Positions 1 through 12,739 of a DNA stretch of 64,000 nucleotides are shown here, piece by piece; the first letter of the stretch is position 1, and each line of letters begins with the position of its first letter. The notes below the pieces were generated by a model that was not told the DNA's origin, did no database searches, and worked only from the letters and a program-made list of their open reading frames with translations. This DNA is from Pseudomonas putida (GTDB lineage: Bacteria; Pseudomonadota; Gammaproteobacteria; Pseudomonadales; Pseudomonadaceae): contig NZ_JANHKS010000009.1 of the NCBI RefSeq assembly GCF_028682175.1, positions 62,001 through 126,000 of the forward strand. The letters run 5' to 3'. A program made the translations under genes and the position numbers.

Positions 1-74
1 TCAGCGGCACTGTCCTTCAGCCGTTGGCCTTCCACAGTCTGTTGCAGTGTTGTGATACGCGTGTCGGCAGACAT
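1..74 (-). CDS. Possible 5' end of a truncated gene, unknown product
   Basis: Reading leftward from an ATG at 72-74, an open frame of 24 codons runs off the window edge. It begins MSADTRITTLQQ and is rich in Q, T and E, which would suit a coiled coil. A weak GGAA ribosome site lies about seven bases upstream. Divergent orientation to the acyltransferase at 312 would explain the roughly 240-base spacer between them, in which I see no other gene. The piece is too short to name, and it could be a chance frame. Confidence 0.3.
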   Translation of the reverse strand, partial: MSADTRITTLQQTVEGQRLKDSAA

Positions 75-311
75 GGTGAGTTCCAGAATTTTCTTATTGA
101 TCGTTCCCCACGGAAAATCTATCGGGGAGCCGTTCTGGTCAATTTATTGGCAAGCAGCTTATTCAGGGGTCCATTGCCTATGGCAATTAGACGAATGATG
201 AGCCGGGTGTATCGTTTCAACGTCGAAACACATTTCGTAACTCCTTCAGTATTGCGCATCGTTCGGCAGGAGAAGCGTCACGTTGTAGCCCTGATCGTGG
301 GCGGAGGCGGT

Positions 312-1427
312 ATGAATACATTGGGTGATCTGGCTAGCAGGCGAAACAACAACTTCAATCTGATCAGGATGCTCGCTGCCACCGCCGTGCTGATATCCCA
401 CAGTTATCCACTGGCACTGGGAAGCTCGGCGGTCGAGCCCTTGTCCTCATGGCTGGGCATCTCGCTGGGTGAACTGGCGGTCATCACCTTCTTTTGCGTC
501 TCGGGCTTCTTCATCTCGCTGAGCCGTGACCGAGCCCCCACCGGGCTGGATTTTTTCGCGGCCCGCTTCCTGCGGATCTACCCCGGGTTAACCTTGGTAC
601 TCGTGCTCTGCGTCTTTGTGCTCGGCCCGATCTTTACGACACTCGGCACCGTGGAATATTTCCGCTCGGGCGCAATTTATAGCTACCTGAGCAATAACCT
701 GATGCTGTTCAGCATGAAGTTCCAGTTGCCGGGTGTGTTCCAGGATAACCCTTGGCCTGGGATCAACGGGTCATTGTGGACGCTCTTCTACGAGGTCACG
801 CTGTATGTGCTGGTCGGTGCACTGGGGGCGTTCGCCTTCTATGCTCGCGGTCCGCGCTTCGCCGGTTTCCTGCTGGTGTACGCAGTCGCTTATGTCGCCT
901 TCAAATACCTGCTCGCCCACACAACCCTGGTGAGCGAGATGCACCGTGCCCAGTTCTTGTTCACCTGGAGCCTGCCTTTCGTGATCGGCATGGCGCTCTA
1001 CCGATACAGGGCGCACGTCCAGCACCGCCTGCTCTGGCTGCTGCCACTGGCCGCCTTGGCTGCAGGGACATACGGCACGCCGTGGTTCTATGAGTGCTTC
1101 GTACTGGCCTGGAGCTGGCTGATTTTCTACCTCGGCTTCGCCACGAACTCTTTCGTGGATCGCTACAACCAACTGGGTGATTACTCCTACGGCGTCTATA
1201 TCTACGCCTTCCCTGTGCAGGAAATCCTCGCCCATGAACTCAAGGGAGTCGGCCCCATCAGCATGATGCTGCTGGCCTTTCCCATCGTGCTGATCCTGGC
1301 GATGTTCTCCTGGCACTTCGTCGAGAAGCCGGCCATGGCCAGACGACATTCATTTGCCGCTTACCTCAACGGACGTTTGAATGGGCTCAAGGCGTACTGG
1401 GTTGGCCTGAGAAAGGGCGCTGTCTGA
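312..1427 (+). CDS. Membrane-bound acyltransferase 3 family protein
   Basis: A 371-residue integral membrane protein of the acyltransferase-3 (OafA/NodX/YrhL-like) family, which transfers acetyl or other acyl groups to sugars of surface polysaccharides, LPS or secreted metabolites. About ten hydrophobic segments are visible. Family motifs include RMLAATAVLISH with its conserved Arg and His near residues 19-30, FFCVSGFF, RFLRIYP and SLWTLFYEVTLY. The start at 312 follows GGAGG at 303-307. The frame stays open upstream to position 24, but that part is not conserved-looking, is basic and hydrophilic, and lacks a ribosome site. It is convergent with gyrB and shares its terminator. The acceptor cannot be told from sequence. 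Confidence 0.85.
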   Translation: MNTLGDLASRRNNNFNLIRMLAATAVLISHSYPLALGSSAVEPLSSWLGISLGELAVITFFCVSGFFISLSRDRAPTGLDFFAARFLRIYPGLTLVLVLCVFVLGPIFTTLGTVEYFRSGAIYSYLSNNLMLFSMKFQLPGVFQDNPWPGINGSLWTLFYEVTLYVLVGALGAFAFYARGPRFAGFLLVYAVAYVAFKYLLAHTTLVSEMHRAQFLFTWSLPFVIGMALYRYRAHVQHRLLWLLPLAALAAGTYGTPWFYECFVLAWSWLIFYLGFATNSFVDRYNQLGDYSYGVYIYAFPVQEILAHELKGVGPISMMLLAFPIVLILAMFSWHFVEKPAMARRHSFAAYLNGRLNGLKAYWVGLRKGAV

Positions 1428-1430
1428 AAA

Positions 1431-1468
1431 ACAAAAACCCCGGTCATTTGCATGGCCGGGGTTTTGTT
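1431..1468. terminator. Bidirectional terminator between acyltransferase and gyrB
   Basis: An inverted repeat with CCCCGG/CCGGGG core arms is flanked by A-run and T-run tracts (ACAAAAACCCCGG ... CCGGGGTTTTGT). It can end transcription from both convergent genes. Confidence 0.85.
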
Positions 1469-1482
1469 TCAGCGGGTGAACC

Positions 1483-5008
<3,526 letters not shown>

Positions 5009-5022
5009 CTAGGTTCTGCTGA

Positions 5023-6126
5023 TTACAGACGCATCGGCATGACAACATACGCCGAGTCGTCGTTGCCCGATTCCTGTACCAGCGCACTACTGTTGGAGTC
5101 GGACAGGAGCAGACGCACCTGCTCGGTGGTCATGACGCCCAGCACATCGAGCAGATAGCTCACGTTGAAGCCGATCTCCAGTGTGCTGCCGTTGTAATCA
5201 ACGCCGATTTCTTCTTCCGCCTCTTCCTGCTCAGGGTTGTTGGCCTGGATCTTCAGTTGACCGTTGGCCAGCTGCAAGCGGATGCCGCGGTACTTCTCGT
5301 TGGAAAGAATCGCAGTGCGGCTGAACGCTTCGCGCAGCGCCTGACGATCACCCACCACCAGTTTGTCGCCGCCTTTTGGCAGAACACGCTCGTAGTCCGG
5401 GAATTTGCCGTCTACCAGTTTGGAGGTGAAGGTGAATTCGCCGGTGGTCGCACGGATGTGGTGTTGACCCAACACGATGCTGACCAGACCGTCCTGCTCG
5501 GTCAGAAGGCGAGCCAGCTCAAGGATACCCTTGCGCGGCACGATGACCTGATGACGATCAGCCTGTTCGATTTCAGCGGCCATCGAGCACATCGCCAGAC
5601 GGTGACCGTCGGTGGCAACGGCGCGCAGCACGCCCGACTGAACTTCGATCAGCATGCCGTTGAGGTAGTAACGGACATCCTGCTGAGCCATGGCAAAGCT
5701 GGTGCGCTCGATCAAACGGCGCAGTTTGCTTTGAACCAGGCTGAACGTCAGCGAGCCAGGGCCTTCTTCCACAGTCGGGAAGTCGTTGGCTGGCAGCGTC
5801 GAAAGGGTGAAACGGCTGCGGCCGGCCTTGACCACCAGCTTCTGCTCGTCGACCTTGACGTCGATCAATGCATCGTTTGGCAGGCTTTTGCAGATGTCCA
5901 TCAGCTTGCGCGCCGGCACGGTGATCTCGCCAGGCTCGGCAGGCTCTTCCAGCTGGACGCGCCCGACCAGCTCGACCTCAAGGTCGGTACCGGTCAGGGA
6001 CAGCTGCTGGCCTTCGACAACCAGCAATACGTTAGACAGAACCGGCAAGGTCTGGCGGCGTTCTACAACGCCTGCGACCAGTTGCAGGGGTTTCAACAGG
6101 GCTTCGCGTTGAATGGTGAAATGCAT
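5023..6126 (-). CDS. dnaN: DNA polymerase III beta sliding clamp
   Basis: Ring-shaped processivity clamp that tethers Pol III and other polymerases to DNA. Its 367 residues match the family length, with three repeated clamp folds. Visible marks are the N-terminus MHFTIQREALLKPLQLVAGVV, the internal QDVRYYLNGML segment and the C-terminal YVVMPMRL, which forms part of the partner-binding pocket region. It lies 35 bases downstream of dnaA and 14 bases before recF. Confidence 0.98.
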   Translation of the reverse strand: MHFTIQREALLKPLQLVAGVVERRQTLPVLSNVLLVVEGQQLSLTGTDLEVELVGRVQLEEPAEPGEITVPARKLMDICKSLPNDALIDVKVDEQKLVVKAGRSRFTLSTLPANDFPTVEEGPGSLTFSLVQSKLRRLIERTSFAMAQQDVRYYLNGMLIEVQSGVLRAVATDGHRLAMCSMAAEIEQADRHQVIVPRKGILELARLLTEQDGLVSIVLGQHHIRATTGEFTFTSKLVDGKFPDYERVLPKGGDKLVVGDRQALREAFSRTAILSNEKYRGIRLQLANGQLKIQANNPEQEEAEEEIGVDYNGSTLEIGFNVSYLLDVLGVMTTEQVRLLLSDSNSSALVQESGNDDSAYVVMPMRL

Positions 6127-6161
6127 GGTCTAGTCCCTTGCCTTGATAAGCTGCGTCGGCA

Positions 6162-7703
6162 TCACGTAGTCAAAGTACGCAGCAGGTTCTTGTAGTCCTC
6201 GCGGATGTCCGCGTCGGATTCTTTAAGTTCGTTGATTTTGCGGCAAGCGTGCAGCACCGTGGTGTGATCTCGCCCGCCAAACACGTCGCCGATTTCAGGC
6301 AGACTGTGGTTGGTCAATTCTTTGGACAACGCCATCGCGACCTGACGCGGACGGGCAACCGATCTCGAACGACGTTTCGACAGAAGGTCGGAGATCTTGA
6401 TCTTGTAGTACTCGGCAACAGTTCGCTGAATGTTATCCACACTGACCAGTTTGTCCTGCAGCGCCAACAGGTCTTTCAAGGATTCGCGGATCAGCTCGAT
6501 GGTGATGTCGCGGCCCATGAAGTGAGAGTGCGCGATGACCCGCTTGAGGGCACCTTCGAGTTCACGAACGTTGGAGCGAATGCGCTGCGCGATGAAGAAC
6601 GCCGCATCGTGCGGGAGCTCGACCTTCGCCTGGTCGGCTTTCTTCATGAGAATCGCGACCCGGGTTTCCAGTTCCGGTGGCTCGACCGCCACCGTCAGGC
6701 CCCAGCCGAAGCGCGACTTCAGACGTTCCTCGAGACCTTCGATCTCTTTCGGATAACGGTCACTGGTCAGGATGACCTGCTGCCCACCTTCCAGAAGCGC
6801 GTTGAAGGTGTGGAAAAACTCTTCCTGCGAACGCTCCTTGCGGGCGAAGAACTGGATGTCGTCGATCAGCAACGCATCGACCGAACGGTAGAAGCGCTTG
6901 AATTCGTTGATCGCGTTCAACTGCAGCGCCTTGACCATGTCTGCAACGAAGCGCTCCGAATGCAGGTACACAACCTTCGCATTCGGATTCTTCTTCAGAA
7001 GATGGTTACCCACAGCGTGCATCAAGTGGGTTTTACCCAGGCCCACACCGCCATAAAGGAACAGCGGGTTATAGCCATGCTTGGGGTTATCGGCCACTTG
7101 CCAGGCAGCGGCGCGCGCCAGCTGGTTGGACTTACCCTCGACGAAGTTCTCGAAGGTGAACGTGCGGTTCAGGTAACTGGTGTGCTTGAGGGCACCCTCG
7201 ACCTGGACGCTGCGCTGCTCGGCACGGGCTGGAGCCTGTTGGCTGCTGGCGCCGGCCATAGGGTCGAAGCTCGCCCGCGAAGGCTCATCGTCCACATCCA
7301 GTGACTGCTGGACGACTGGCGCAGGTGCAGACACCGAGGCAGGTGCCGGGGCCGAGGCACCATTGCTGGCAGTCGCCGCACTCTGGGCAGCCTGTGTTGC
7401 AGCGGCCGCGGCAGCTGCTGCCAGGGGAGCATTGGGCGCAGCACGAGGGGCCGAGCTGCGTTTGCTGCCTATTAATAAGGAAAGGGCAGGCGCAGCACCC
7501 TGTCCATGCTCACCGAGCAGTTCGAGCAGGCGGCCAAGGTACTTTTCGTTTACCCAGTCGAGCACGAAGCGGTTAGGCGCATAGACACGCAATTCGTCGC
7601 CTTCGGCTTCGACCTGCAGCGGACGGATCCAGGTGTTGAATTGCTGGGCAGGCAGCTCATCGCGCAAAAGCTCCACGCACTGCTGCCAAAGTTCCACTGA
7701 CAC
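6162..7703 (-). CDS. dnaA: Chromosomal replication initiator DnaA
   Basis: AAA+ initiator that binds DnaA boxes, melts oriC and loads DnaB. The protein has 513 residues. Domain I (about 1-80) carries the [13 protein letters not shown] start. A long Ala/Pro-rich domain II linker spans about 83-170. Domain III has Walker A GGVGLGKT at about 218-225 and Walker [10 protein letters not shown]. Domain IV near the C-terminus has the DnaA-box-reading signature [16 protein letters not shown] perfect DnaA box lies inside the gene at 6433-6441. The start at 7703 is MSVELWQQ. oriC lies immediately upstream, so autoregulation by DnaA is likely. Confidence 0.98.
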   Translation of the reverse strand: MSVELWQQCVELLRDELPAQQFNTWIRPLQVEAEGDELRVYAPNRFVLDWVNEKYLGRLLELLGEHGQGAAPALSLLIGSKRSSAPRAAPNAPLAAAAAAAATQAAQSAATASNGASAPAPASVSAPAPVVQQSLDVDDEPSRASFDPMAGASSQQAPARAEQRSVQVEGALKHTSYLNRTFTFENFVEGKSNQLARAAAWQVADNPKHGYNPLFLYGGVGLGKTHLMHAVGNHLLKKNPNAKVVYLHSERFVADMVKALQLNAINEFKRFYRSVDALLIDDIQFFARKERSQEEFFHTFNALLEGGQQVILTSDRYPKEIEGLEERLKSRFGWGLTVAVEPPELETRVAILMKKADQAKVELPHDAAFFIAQRIRSNVRELEGALKRVIAHSHFMGRDITIELIRESLKDLLALQDKLVSVDNIQRTVAEYYKIKISDLLSKRRSRSVARPRQVAMALSKELTNHSLPEIGDVFGGRDHTTVLHACRKINELKESDADIREDYKNLLRTLTT

Positions 7704-8201
7704 GGATATCCCCTACGTTTCAAAAGCCGGTGAGGCGAAAACAAGCGCCCATTGTAACCACCCACAACAGACTTATCCACATGTAGGTGTCGCCCACCCA
7801 CCTGAAAATCAACATCTTATAGGGTTGAAAACCGACCAATGGCATCTGCATGAGGTCTGTGGATAACCGCCCATGACCCCTTTGTATAACCCAGGCCTGA
7901 AATTTGTGGATAACCAGCCTGTGGATAAAGAGACATTCCACGCACAGCTTTTCCGACAGCGCAGCACAGGTCCGACACCGCTTGCTGACAGAGTTGTGAT
8001 TCTCTGTACACAGCGGTTTATAAGGCCTTGATAAGGTTATCCACAGAAGATGGCTTGCCTAGCTTCTATAAGCTTTACAGAAAAGCTTTAAATACTTTCC
8101 TTCTTTATTTTTATGTCTAGGTGATCGGTGTGCCCGTTCGGGCGGGGTGATGCCGTCCAATACCCATATAAGAAGTAAATGAGAGAAACGCTGGTTGGAA
8201 A
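7704..8201. other. oriC: Chromosomal replication origin oriC
   Basis: Non-coding spacer between dnaA and rpmH. It holds five perfect TTATCCACA boxes: 7773-7781 (+), 7858-7866 (-), 7905-7913 (-), 7920-7928 (-) and 8037-8045 (+). After the last box comes an AT-rich stretch at about 8070-8125 (with TTTAAATAC and CTTTATTTTTATG) that is the likely unwinding element. This arrangement between dnaA and rpmH is the known Pseudomonas oriC. The leftward dnaA promoter must also lie here, but I could not place it with confidence. Confidence 0.95.
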
Positions 8202-8230
8202 TTGACCTGCGGGCTTGCTTTCTCTAGAAT
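8202..8230 (+). promoter_or_regulatory. Sigma-70 promoter of rpmH-rnpA
   Basis: TTGACC at 8202-8207 and TAGAAT at 8225-8230 with an exact 17-base spacer, 60 bases before the rpmH start. It fits the strong promoter expected for ribosomal protein L34. Confidence 0.85.
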
Positions 8231-8289
8231 CCCCGCTCTCTTAAAACGGGGTCATTCCGGCCCGTTGTGGACGAACCAGGTAACACACC

Positions 8290-8424
8290 ATGAAACGTAC
8301 TTTCCAACCGAGCACCATCAAGCGCGCCCGCACCCACGGTTTCCGTGCACGTATGGCTACCAAAAACGGCCGTGCAGTCCTGTCGCGTCGTCGCGCCAAA
8401 GGCCGTAAGCGTCTGGCAGTTTGA
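8290..8424 (+). CDS. rpmH: 50S ribosomal protein L34
   Basis: A 44-residue, very basic protein ([18 protein letters not shown]... ending [12 protein letters not shown]), a component of the large ribosomal subunit. The full family length and sequence are present. It is first in the rpmH-rnpA-yidD-yidC run, directly beside oriC, and is driven by the promoter at 8202. Confidence 0.98.
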
Positions 8425-8437
8425 TTAATCGGCACAG

Positions 8438-8842
8438 GTGGTGAGTCGAGACTTCAGTCGGGAAAAACGTCTGCTGACACCCCGACACTTCAAGGCAGTC
8501 TTTGACTCCCCAACCGGCAAGGTTCCGGGGAAGAATCTCCTGCTCCTTGTGCGCAACAACGATCTTGATCACGCCCGACTGGGGCTCGTGATCGGGAAGA
8601 AGAGCGTCAAGCTCTCCGTCGAGCGCAATCGTCTGAAACGCTTGATGCGCGAATCGTTTCGCAACAATCAGGATGATCTGATTGGTTGGGATATCGTCGT
8701 CGTCGCGCGTAAAGGCTTGGGTGATATTGAAAACCCCGAATTGATTCAGCATTTCGGCAAGCTCTGGAAACGTCTGGCGCGTAGCCGGCCCACTCCGGAA
8801 GTCAAATCCGAAACTGCGGGGGTAGACAGTCCTGATGCGTAA
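8438..8842 (+). CDS. rnpA: Ribonuclease P protein component
   Basis: Protein subunit of RNase P, which helps the RNA subunit mature the 5' ends of tRNAs. The protein has 134 residues. The family motif [13 protein letters not shown] near residues 67-79 and the preceding [11 protein letters not shown] are intact. The start is GTG at 8438, giving [18 protein letters not shown], which agrees with other Pseudomonas RnpA proteins. It begins 13 bases after rpmH and overlaps yidD by eight bases. Confidence 0.96.
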   Translation: MVSRDFSREKRLLTPRHFKAVFDSPTGKVPGKNLLLLVRNNDLDHARLGLVIGKKSVKLSVERNRLKRLMRESFRNNQDDLIGWDIVVVARKGLGDIENPELIQHFGKLWKRLARSRPTPEVKSETAGVDSPDA

Positions 8843-9080
8843 ACTGGCGCTCGTTCCGATCCAGTTTTACCGCTATGCCATTAGTCCTCTGATGGCTAAT
8901 CACTGTCGTTTCTACCCCAGTTGCTCCTGCTATGCGTACGAAGCCATTGAAAATCATGGCCTGGTACGCGGCGGCTGGCTGACCTTGCGTCGTTTAGGTC
9001 GCTGTCACCCGTGGAATCCCGGTGGTTTCGACCCGGTTCCACCAGCACCCACCTCCCGTTCCTCTTCGATGGCCGAGTAA
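8835..9080 (+). CDS. yidD: Membrane protein insertion efficiency factor YidD
   Basis: Small 81-residue protein associated with the inner membrane that aids YidC/Sec-dependent insertion. The family core YQFYISP-like segment ([12 protein letters not shown]), the [15 protein letters not shown] cysteine cluster and [19 protein letters not shown] are all visible. It overlaps the end of rnpA and ends two bases before yidC, suggesting translational coupling. Confidence 0.95.
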   Translation: MRKLALVPIQFYRYAISPLMANHCRFYPSCSCYAYEAIENHGLVRGGWLTLRRLGRCHPWNPGGFDPVPPAPTSRSSSMAE

Positions 9081-9082
9081 TC

Positions 9083-10762
9083 ATGGATATCAAACGCACA
9101 ATCCTGATCGTCGCCCTGGCAATCGTGACCTACGCCGGTGTCCTGAAATGGAACCAGGACTATGGTCAGGCTGCCTTGCCGACTCAGAATGTTGCTGCCA
9201 ACACCAATACATCCGCTCTTCCTGACACCCCGCAAGGTACTGGCGCTGCAAACGCAGACGTACCAAGCGCGACAGGTGAAGTTGCAGCACCTGCCGAAAC
9301 ACCGGTGGTTGCCAGCAAAGACCTGATTCAGGTTAAAACAGACGTATTGAGCCTGGAAATCGACCCGGTAGGTGGTGATGTGGTGCAGCTTCGCCTGCCA
9401 CTTTATCCACGTCGTCAGGACCATCCTGAAATTCCGTTCCAGTTGTTCGATAACGGCGGCGAGCGTACTTTCCTGGCACAAAGCGGCCTGACAGGCATCA
9501 ACGGTCCGGACGCACGTGCCGCTGGCCGCCCTGTCTACGCTGCCACCCAGAAAAGTTATCAACTGGCAGAAGGTCAGAACGACCTGGTCGTTGACCTGAA
9601 ATTCAGCGATGCCGGCGTCAACTACATCAAGCGTTTCACGTTCAAGCGCGGCCTGTACGACCTGACTGTCAGCTACCTGATCGACAACCAGAGCGCGCAG
9701 CCATGGAACGGTAACCTGTTCGCCCAGCTCAAGCGCGACGCCAGTGCCGACCCGTCTTCGACCACCGCCACCGGTACCGCCACCTATCTGGGTGCCGCGA
9801 TGTGGACACCTTCGGAGCCTTACAAAAAGGTTTCGATGAAAGACATCGACAAAGGCTCGATCAAAGACACCGTTCAAGGTGGCTGGGTGGCCTGGCTGCA
9901 GCACTACTTCGTGACCGCATGGATTCCGAACAAGGCTGACAGCAACACCGTTACCACTCGTAAAGACAGCGCCGGCAACTACATCATCGGTTTCACCGGT
10001 CCTGCGGTGACGATCGCGCCGGGTGCCAAGGCTGAAACCACGACCACGCTGTACGCCGGTCCCAAGAGCCAGGCGGTCCTGAAAGAGTTGTCCCCTGGTC
10101 TGGAACTGACTGTCGACTACGGCATCCTGTGGTTCATTGCCCAGCCGATCTTCTGGCTGCTGCAACATATCCACAGCATCGTCGGCAACTGGGGCTGGTC
10201 GATCATCTTCCTGACCATGCTGATCAAGGGGCTCTTCTTCCCTCTGTCGGCTGCCAGCTACAAATCGATGGCGCGCATGCGTGCCGTGGCTCCGCGCCTT
10301 GCAGCACTCAAAGAGCAACATGGCGACGACCGTCAGAAGCTTTCCCAGGCGATGATGGAGCTGTACAAGAAAGAGAAGATCAACCCGCTGGGTGGATGCT
10401 TGCCGATTCTTGTGCAGATGCCGGTGTTCCTGTCGTTGTACTGGGTACTCCTGGAAAGCGTCGAGATGCGCCAGGCCCCATGGCTGCTGTGGATAACCGA
10501 CCTGTCGATCAAGGATCCGTTCTTCATCCTGCCGATCATCATGGGCGCAACCATGTTCATCCAGCAGCGTCTGAACCCTACACCTCCGGATCCGATGCAG
10601 GCCAAGGTGATGAAGCTGATGCCAATCATCTTCACCTTCTTCTTCCTGTGGTTCCCGGCGGGTCTGGTGCTGTACTGGGTTGTGAACAACACCCTGTCCA
10701 TCACCCAGCAGTGGTACATCACGCGCAGCATCGAGGCCAAGGCCAAGAAAGCCGCAGCCTGA
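9083..10762 (+). CDS. yidC: Membrane protein insertase YidC
   Basis: Inner-membrane insertase and chaperone for Sec-dependent and Sec-independent membrane proteins, including the ATP synthase c subunit encoded downstream. The protein has 559 residues: an N-terminal transmembrane anchor (about 4-20), a large periplasmic domain to about 340, then five core membrane helices with the positively charged RMRAVAPRLAALKEQ cytoplasmic loop and KEKINPLGGCLPILVQMPVF. The start at 9083 (MDIKRTILIVALA) is two bases after yidD; an in-frame extension to 9011 overlaps yidD and was not used. A perfect DnaA box lies inside at 10488-10496. Confidence 0.97.
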   Translation: MDIKRTILIVALAIVTYAGVLKWNQDYGQAALPTQNVAANTNTSALPDTPQGTGAANADVPSATGEVAAPAETPVVASKDLIQVKTDVLSLEIDPVGGDVVQLRLPLYPRRQDHPEIPFQLFDNGGERTFLAQSGLTGINGPDARAAGRPVYAATQKSYQLAEGQNDLVVDLKFSDAGVNYIKRFTFKRGLYDLTVSYLIDNQSAQPWNGNLFAQLKRDASADPSSTTATGTATYLGAAMWTPSEPYKKVSMKDIDKGSIKDTVQGGWVAWLQHYFVTAWIPNKADSNTVTTRKDSAGNYIIGFTGPAVTIAPGAKAETTTTLYAGPKSQAVLKELSPGLELTVDYGILWFIAQPIFWLLQHIHSIVGNWGWSIIFLTMLIKGLFFPLSAASYKSMARMRAVAPRLAALKEQHGDDRQKLSQAMMELYKKEKINPLGGCLPILVQMPVFLSLYWVLLESVEMRQAPWLLWITDLSIKDPFFILPIIMGATMFIQQRLNPTPPDPMQAKVMKLMPIIFTFFFLWFPAGLVLYWVVNNTLSITQQWYITRSIEAKAKKAAA

Positions 10763-10788
10763 TCTACCCTGTGAGTAAGTCATACAGA

Positions 10789-10812
10789 ACGCCCCCTAGT
10801 GGGGCGTTTTGC
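10789..10812 (+). terminator. Rho-independent terminator after yidC
   Basis: AACGCCCC-CTAG-TGGGGCGTTTT, an 8-base stem with a T tract, 26 bases after the yidC stop and before mnmE. Confidence 0.85.
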
Positions 10813-10840
10813 TATCTGTCAGTTTGTCGGGAGCCGGACC

Positions 10841-12211
10841 ATGAATGTCCCTCGTGAAACCATTGCAGCCATCGCCACTGCCCAGGGTCGGGGAGGCGTC
10901 GGTATTGTGCGTATCTCGGGCCCGTTGGCCAGCGCCTGCGCCCAGGCCATCGTCGGCAAGCAGCTGCAGCCGCGTTATGCCCACTATGGCCCGTTCCACG
11001 ATCACGATGGCCTGGTGATCGACGAAGGCATCGCGCTGTATTTCCCGGGACCGAATTCGTTCACAGGTGAAGACGTTCTGGAACTGCAGGGCCATGGCGG
11101 CCCCGTCGTGCTCGACATGCTCCTGCAACGCTGTGTACAACTGGGTAGCCGCCTTGCGCGCCCCGGGGAATTCAGTGAGCGGGCGTTTCTCAACGACAAG
11201 CTCGACCTGGCCCAGGCCGAAGCCATTGCCGACCTCATCGAAGCCAGTTCCGCGCAAGCGGCACGCAATGCGCTGCGCTCTCTGCAGGGCGCGTTCTCGC
11301 AACGTGTCCACAGTCTGACGGAAAAGCTGATCAGCCTGCGGATCTACGTCGAAGCGGCCATCGACTTTCCCGAGGAAGAAATCGATTTTCTCGCCGATGG
11401 CCACGTGCTGAGCATGCTGGATGCGGTTCGCGAGCAATTATCCACAGTCGTTCGCGAGGCGAATCAAGGTGCATTGCTGCGCGACGGCATGACGGTCGTG
11501 ATTGCCGGCCGCCCGAATGCGGGCAAATCGAGTTTGCTCAACGCCCTGGCCGGCCGTGAGGCCGCAATCGTCACCGAGATTGCCGGCACCACCCGGGACG
11601 TGCTGCGCGAACATATCCACATCGACGGCATGCCGTTGCACGTTGTGGACACCGCGGGGCTGCGTGACACCGATGACCATGTGGAAAAGATCGGCGTGGA
11701 ACGTGCGCTCAAGGCAATCAACGAGGCCGACCGCGTGCTGCTGGTGGTCGATGCGACGGCACCGGAGGCGGCCGATCCATTCGCGCTCTGGCCGGAGTTC
11801 CTGGATCAGCGGCCCGATCCTGCGCACGTCACGCTGATACGCAACAAGGCCGACCTGAGCGGCGATCAAGTGGGGCTGCAAATCAGCGCCGATGGCCACG
11901 TCACCATCAACCTGAGCGCCAAGGCTGGTGGCGAAGGCCTGGAACTGCTGCGTGAGCACCTCAAGGCCTGCATGGGTTATCAACAGACCGCCGAAAGCAG
12001 CTTCAGCGCTCGCCGACGCCACCTGGAAGCGCTGCAGCGAGCCAGCGCATCCCTCGAGCACGGCCGCTCACAACTGACGCTAGCGGGCGCCGGTGAACTG
12101 TTGGCTGAAGATCTGCGCCTGGCGCAGCAGTATCTGGGTGAAATCACCGGGGCATTCAGCTCCGATGATCTGTTGGGCCGGATCTTCTCCAGCTTCTGCA
12201 TCGGCAAATAA
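10841..12211 (+). CDS. mnmE: tRNA modification GTPase MnmE
   Basis: With MnmG it installs the 5-carboxymethylaminomethyl group on wobble U34 of certain tRNAs. The protein has 456 residues: an N-terminal formyl-THF-binding domain, a helical domain and an inserted G domain with [14 protein letters not shown] (P-loop near 222), [16 protein letters not shown] and NKADL. The C-terminus ends in FCIGK, the conserved CxGK catalytic tail. ATG 10841 ([13 protein letters not shown]) follows GGAG at 10830-10833. A perfect DnaA box is inside at 11438-11446. Its partner mnmG follows after a long non-coding spacer. Confidence 0.97.
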   Translation: MNVPRETIAAIATAQGRGGVGIVRISGPLASACAQAIVGKQLQPRYAHYGPFHDHDGLVIDEGIALYFPGPNSFTGEDVLELQGHGGPVVLDMLLQRCVQLGSRLARPGEFSERAFLNDKLDLAQAEAIADLIEASSAQAARNALRSLQGAFSQRVHSLTEKLISLRIYVEAAIDFPEEEIDFLADGHVLSMLDAVREQLSTVVREANQGALLRDGMTVVIAGRPNAGKSSLLNALAGREAAIVTEIAGTTRDVLREHIHIDGMPLHVVDTAGLRDTDDHVEKIGVERALKAINEADRVLLVVDATAPEAADPFALWPEFLDQRPDPAHVTLIRNKADLSGDQVGLQISADGHVTINLSAKAGGEGLELLREHLKACMGYQQTAESSFSARRRHLEALQRASASLEHGRSQLTLAGAGELLAEDLRLAQQYLGEITGAFSSDDLLGRIFSSFCIGK

Positions 12212-12739
12212 GCCACTTTCTGCGTTTTCCACAGGCAGGTTCACCTCCCGAACCTGCCTGATTGCCTTCTCCCTACCTCTTTCACGCCACCTGCGAATTC
12301 ATCGCGGGGTGCTTTCGTCTGCGCGTTGCCCCTCAATTCGCTACCCAGCCTCAAAATAAGCCCTGTGCATAACCGCGATTCAGCTCGGTTGATAAGTGGG
12401 CTTCGTGGCTGAGGATAATCCCCCCTGTGGACAACCGAGCACTTAATCCACAGGCTTAAAGCGCTTATCCAAGGGCCTCATGCACAGATGACCACAAGGT
12501 TTCAAAACTCTGTACACAGCGTAAAACGTGGGCTGTGTTAATCTATCCACAGATAGGTGCCTCTATATACATAAAAATAAAAACAAAGATTTTATAAATT
12601 TCTTTCTTTTTAATTTCTTTAACCGCCATTCATCCACAGCTGGTTAAATTTTGCGCAAAAGGTTCCTTTAAGGGGGGCGAAGTCCCTATACTTGCCGCCA
12701 ATTTCCTATTCCCCCCAAAAAACAGGCACGAGGTGCGTG
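12212..12739. other. Origin-like non-coding region between mnmE and mnmG
   Basis: About 530 bases without a gene. It holds a DnaA box of the TTATNCACA type at 12364-12372 (reverse strand) and several one-mismatch boxes (12426-12434, 12543-12551, 12630-12638). The stretch from about 12560 to 12625 is extremely A+T-rich (for example TATATACATAAAAATAAAAA). The pattern of boxes followed by an AT-rich tract mirrors oriC at 7704. The mnmG promoter must lie at its right end. Origin activity is inference; a regulatory role for DnaA on mnmG is an alternative. Confidence 0.7.

Noticed and set aside
24..311. N-terminal extension of the acyltransferase frame
   Set aside because: Basic, non-membrane sequence before a good ribosome site and start at 312; it covers the likely divergent promoter region.
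8202..8408. 68-codon frame overlapping rpmH
   Set aside because: It covers the rpmH promoter and the true L34 gene in another frame.
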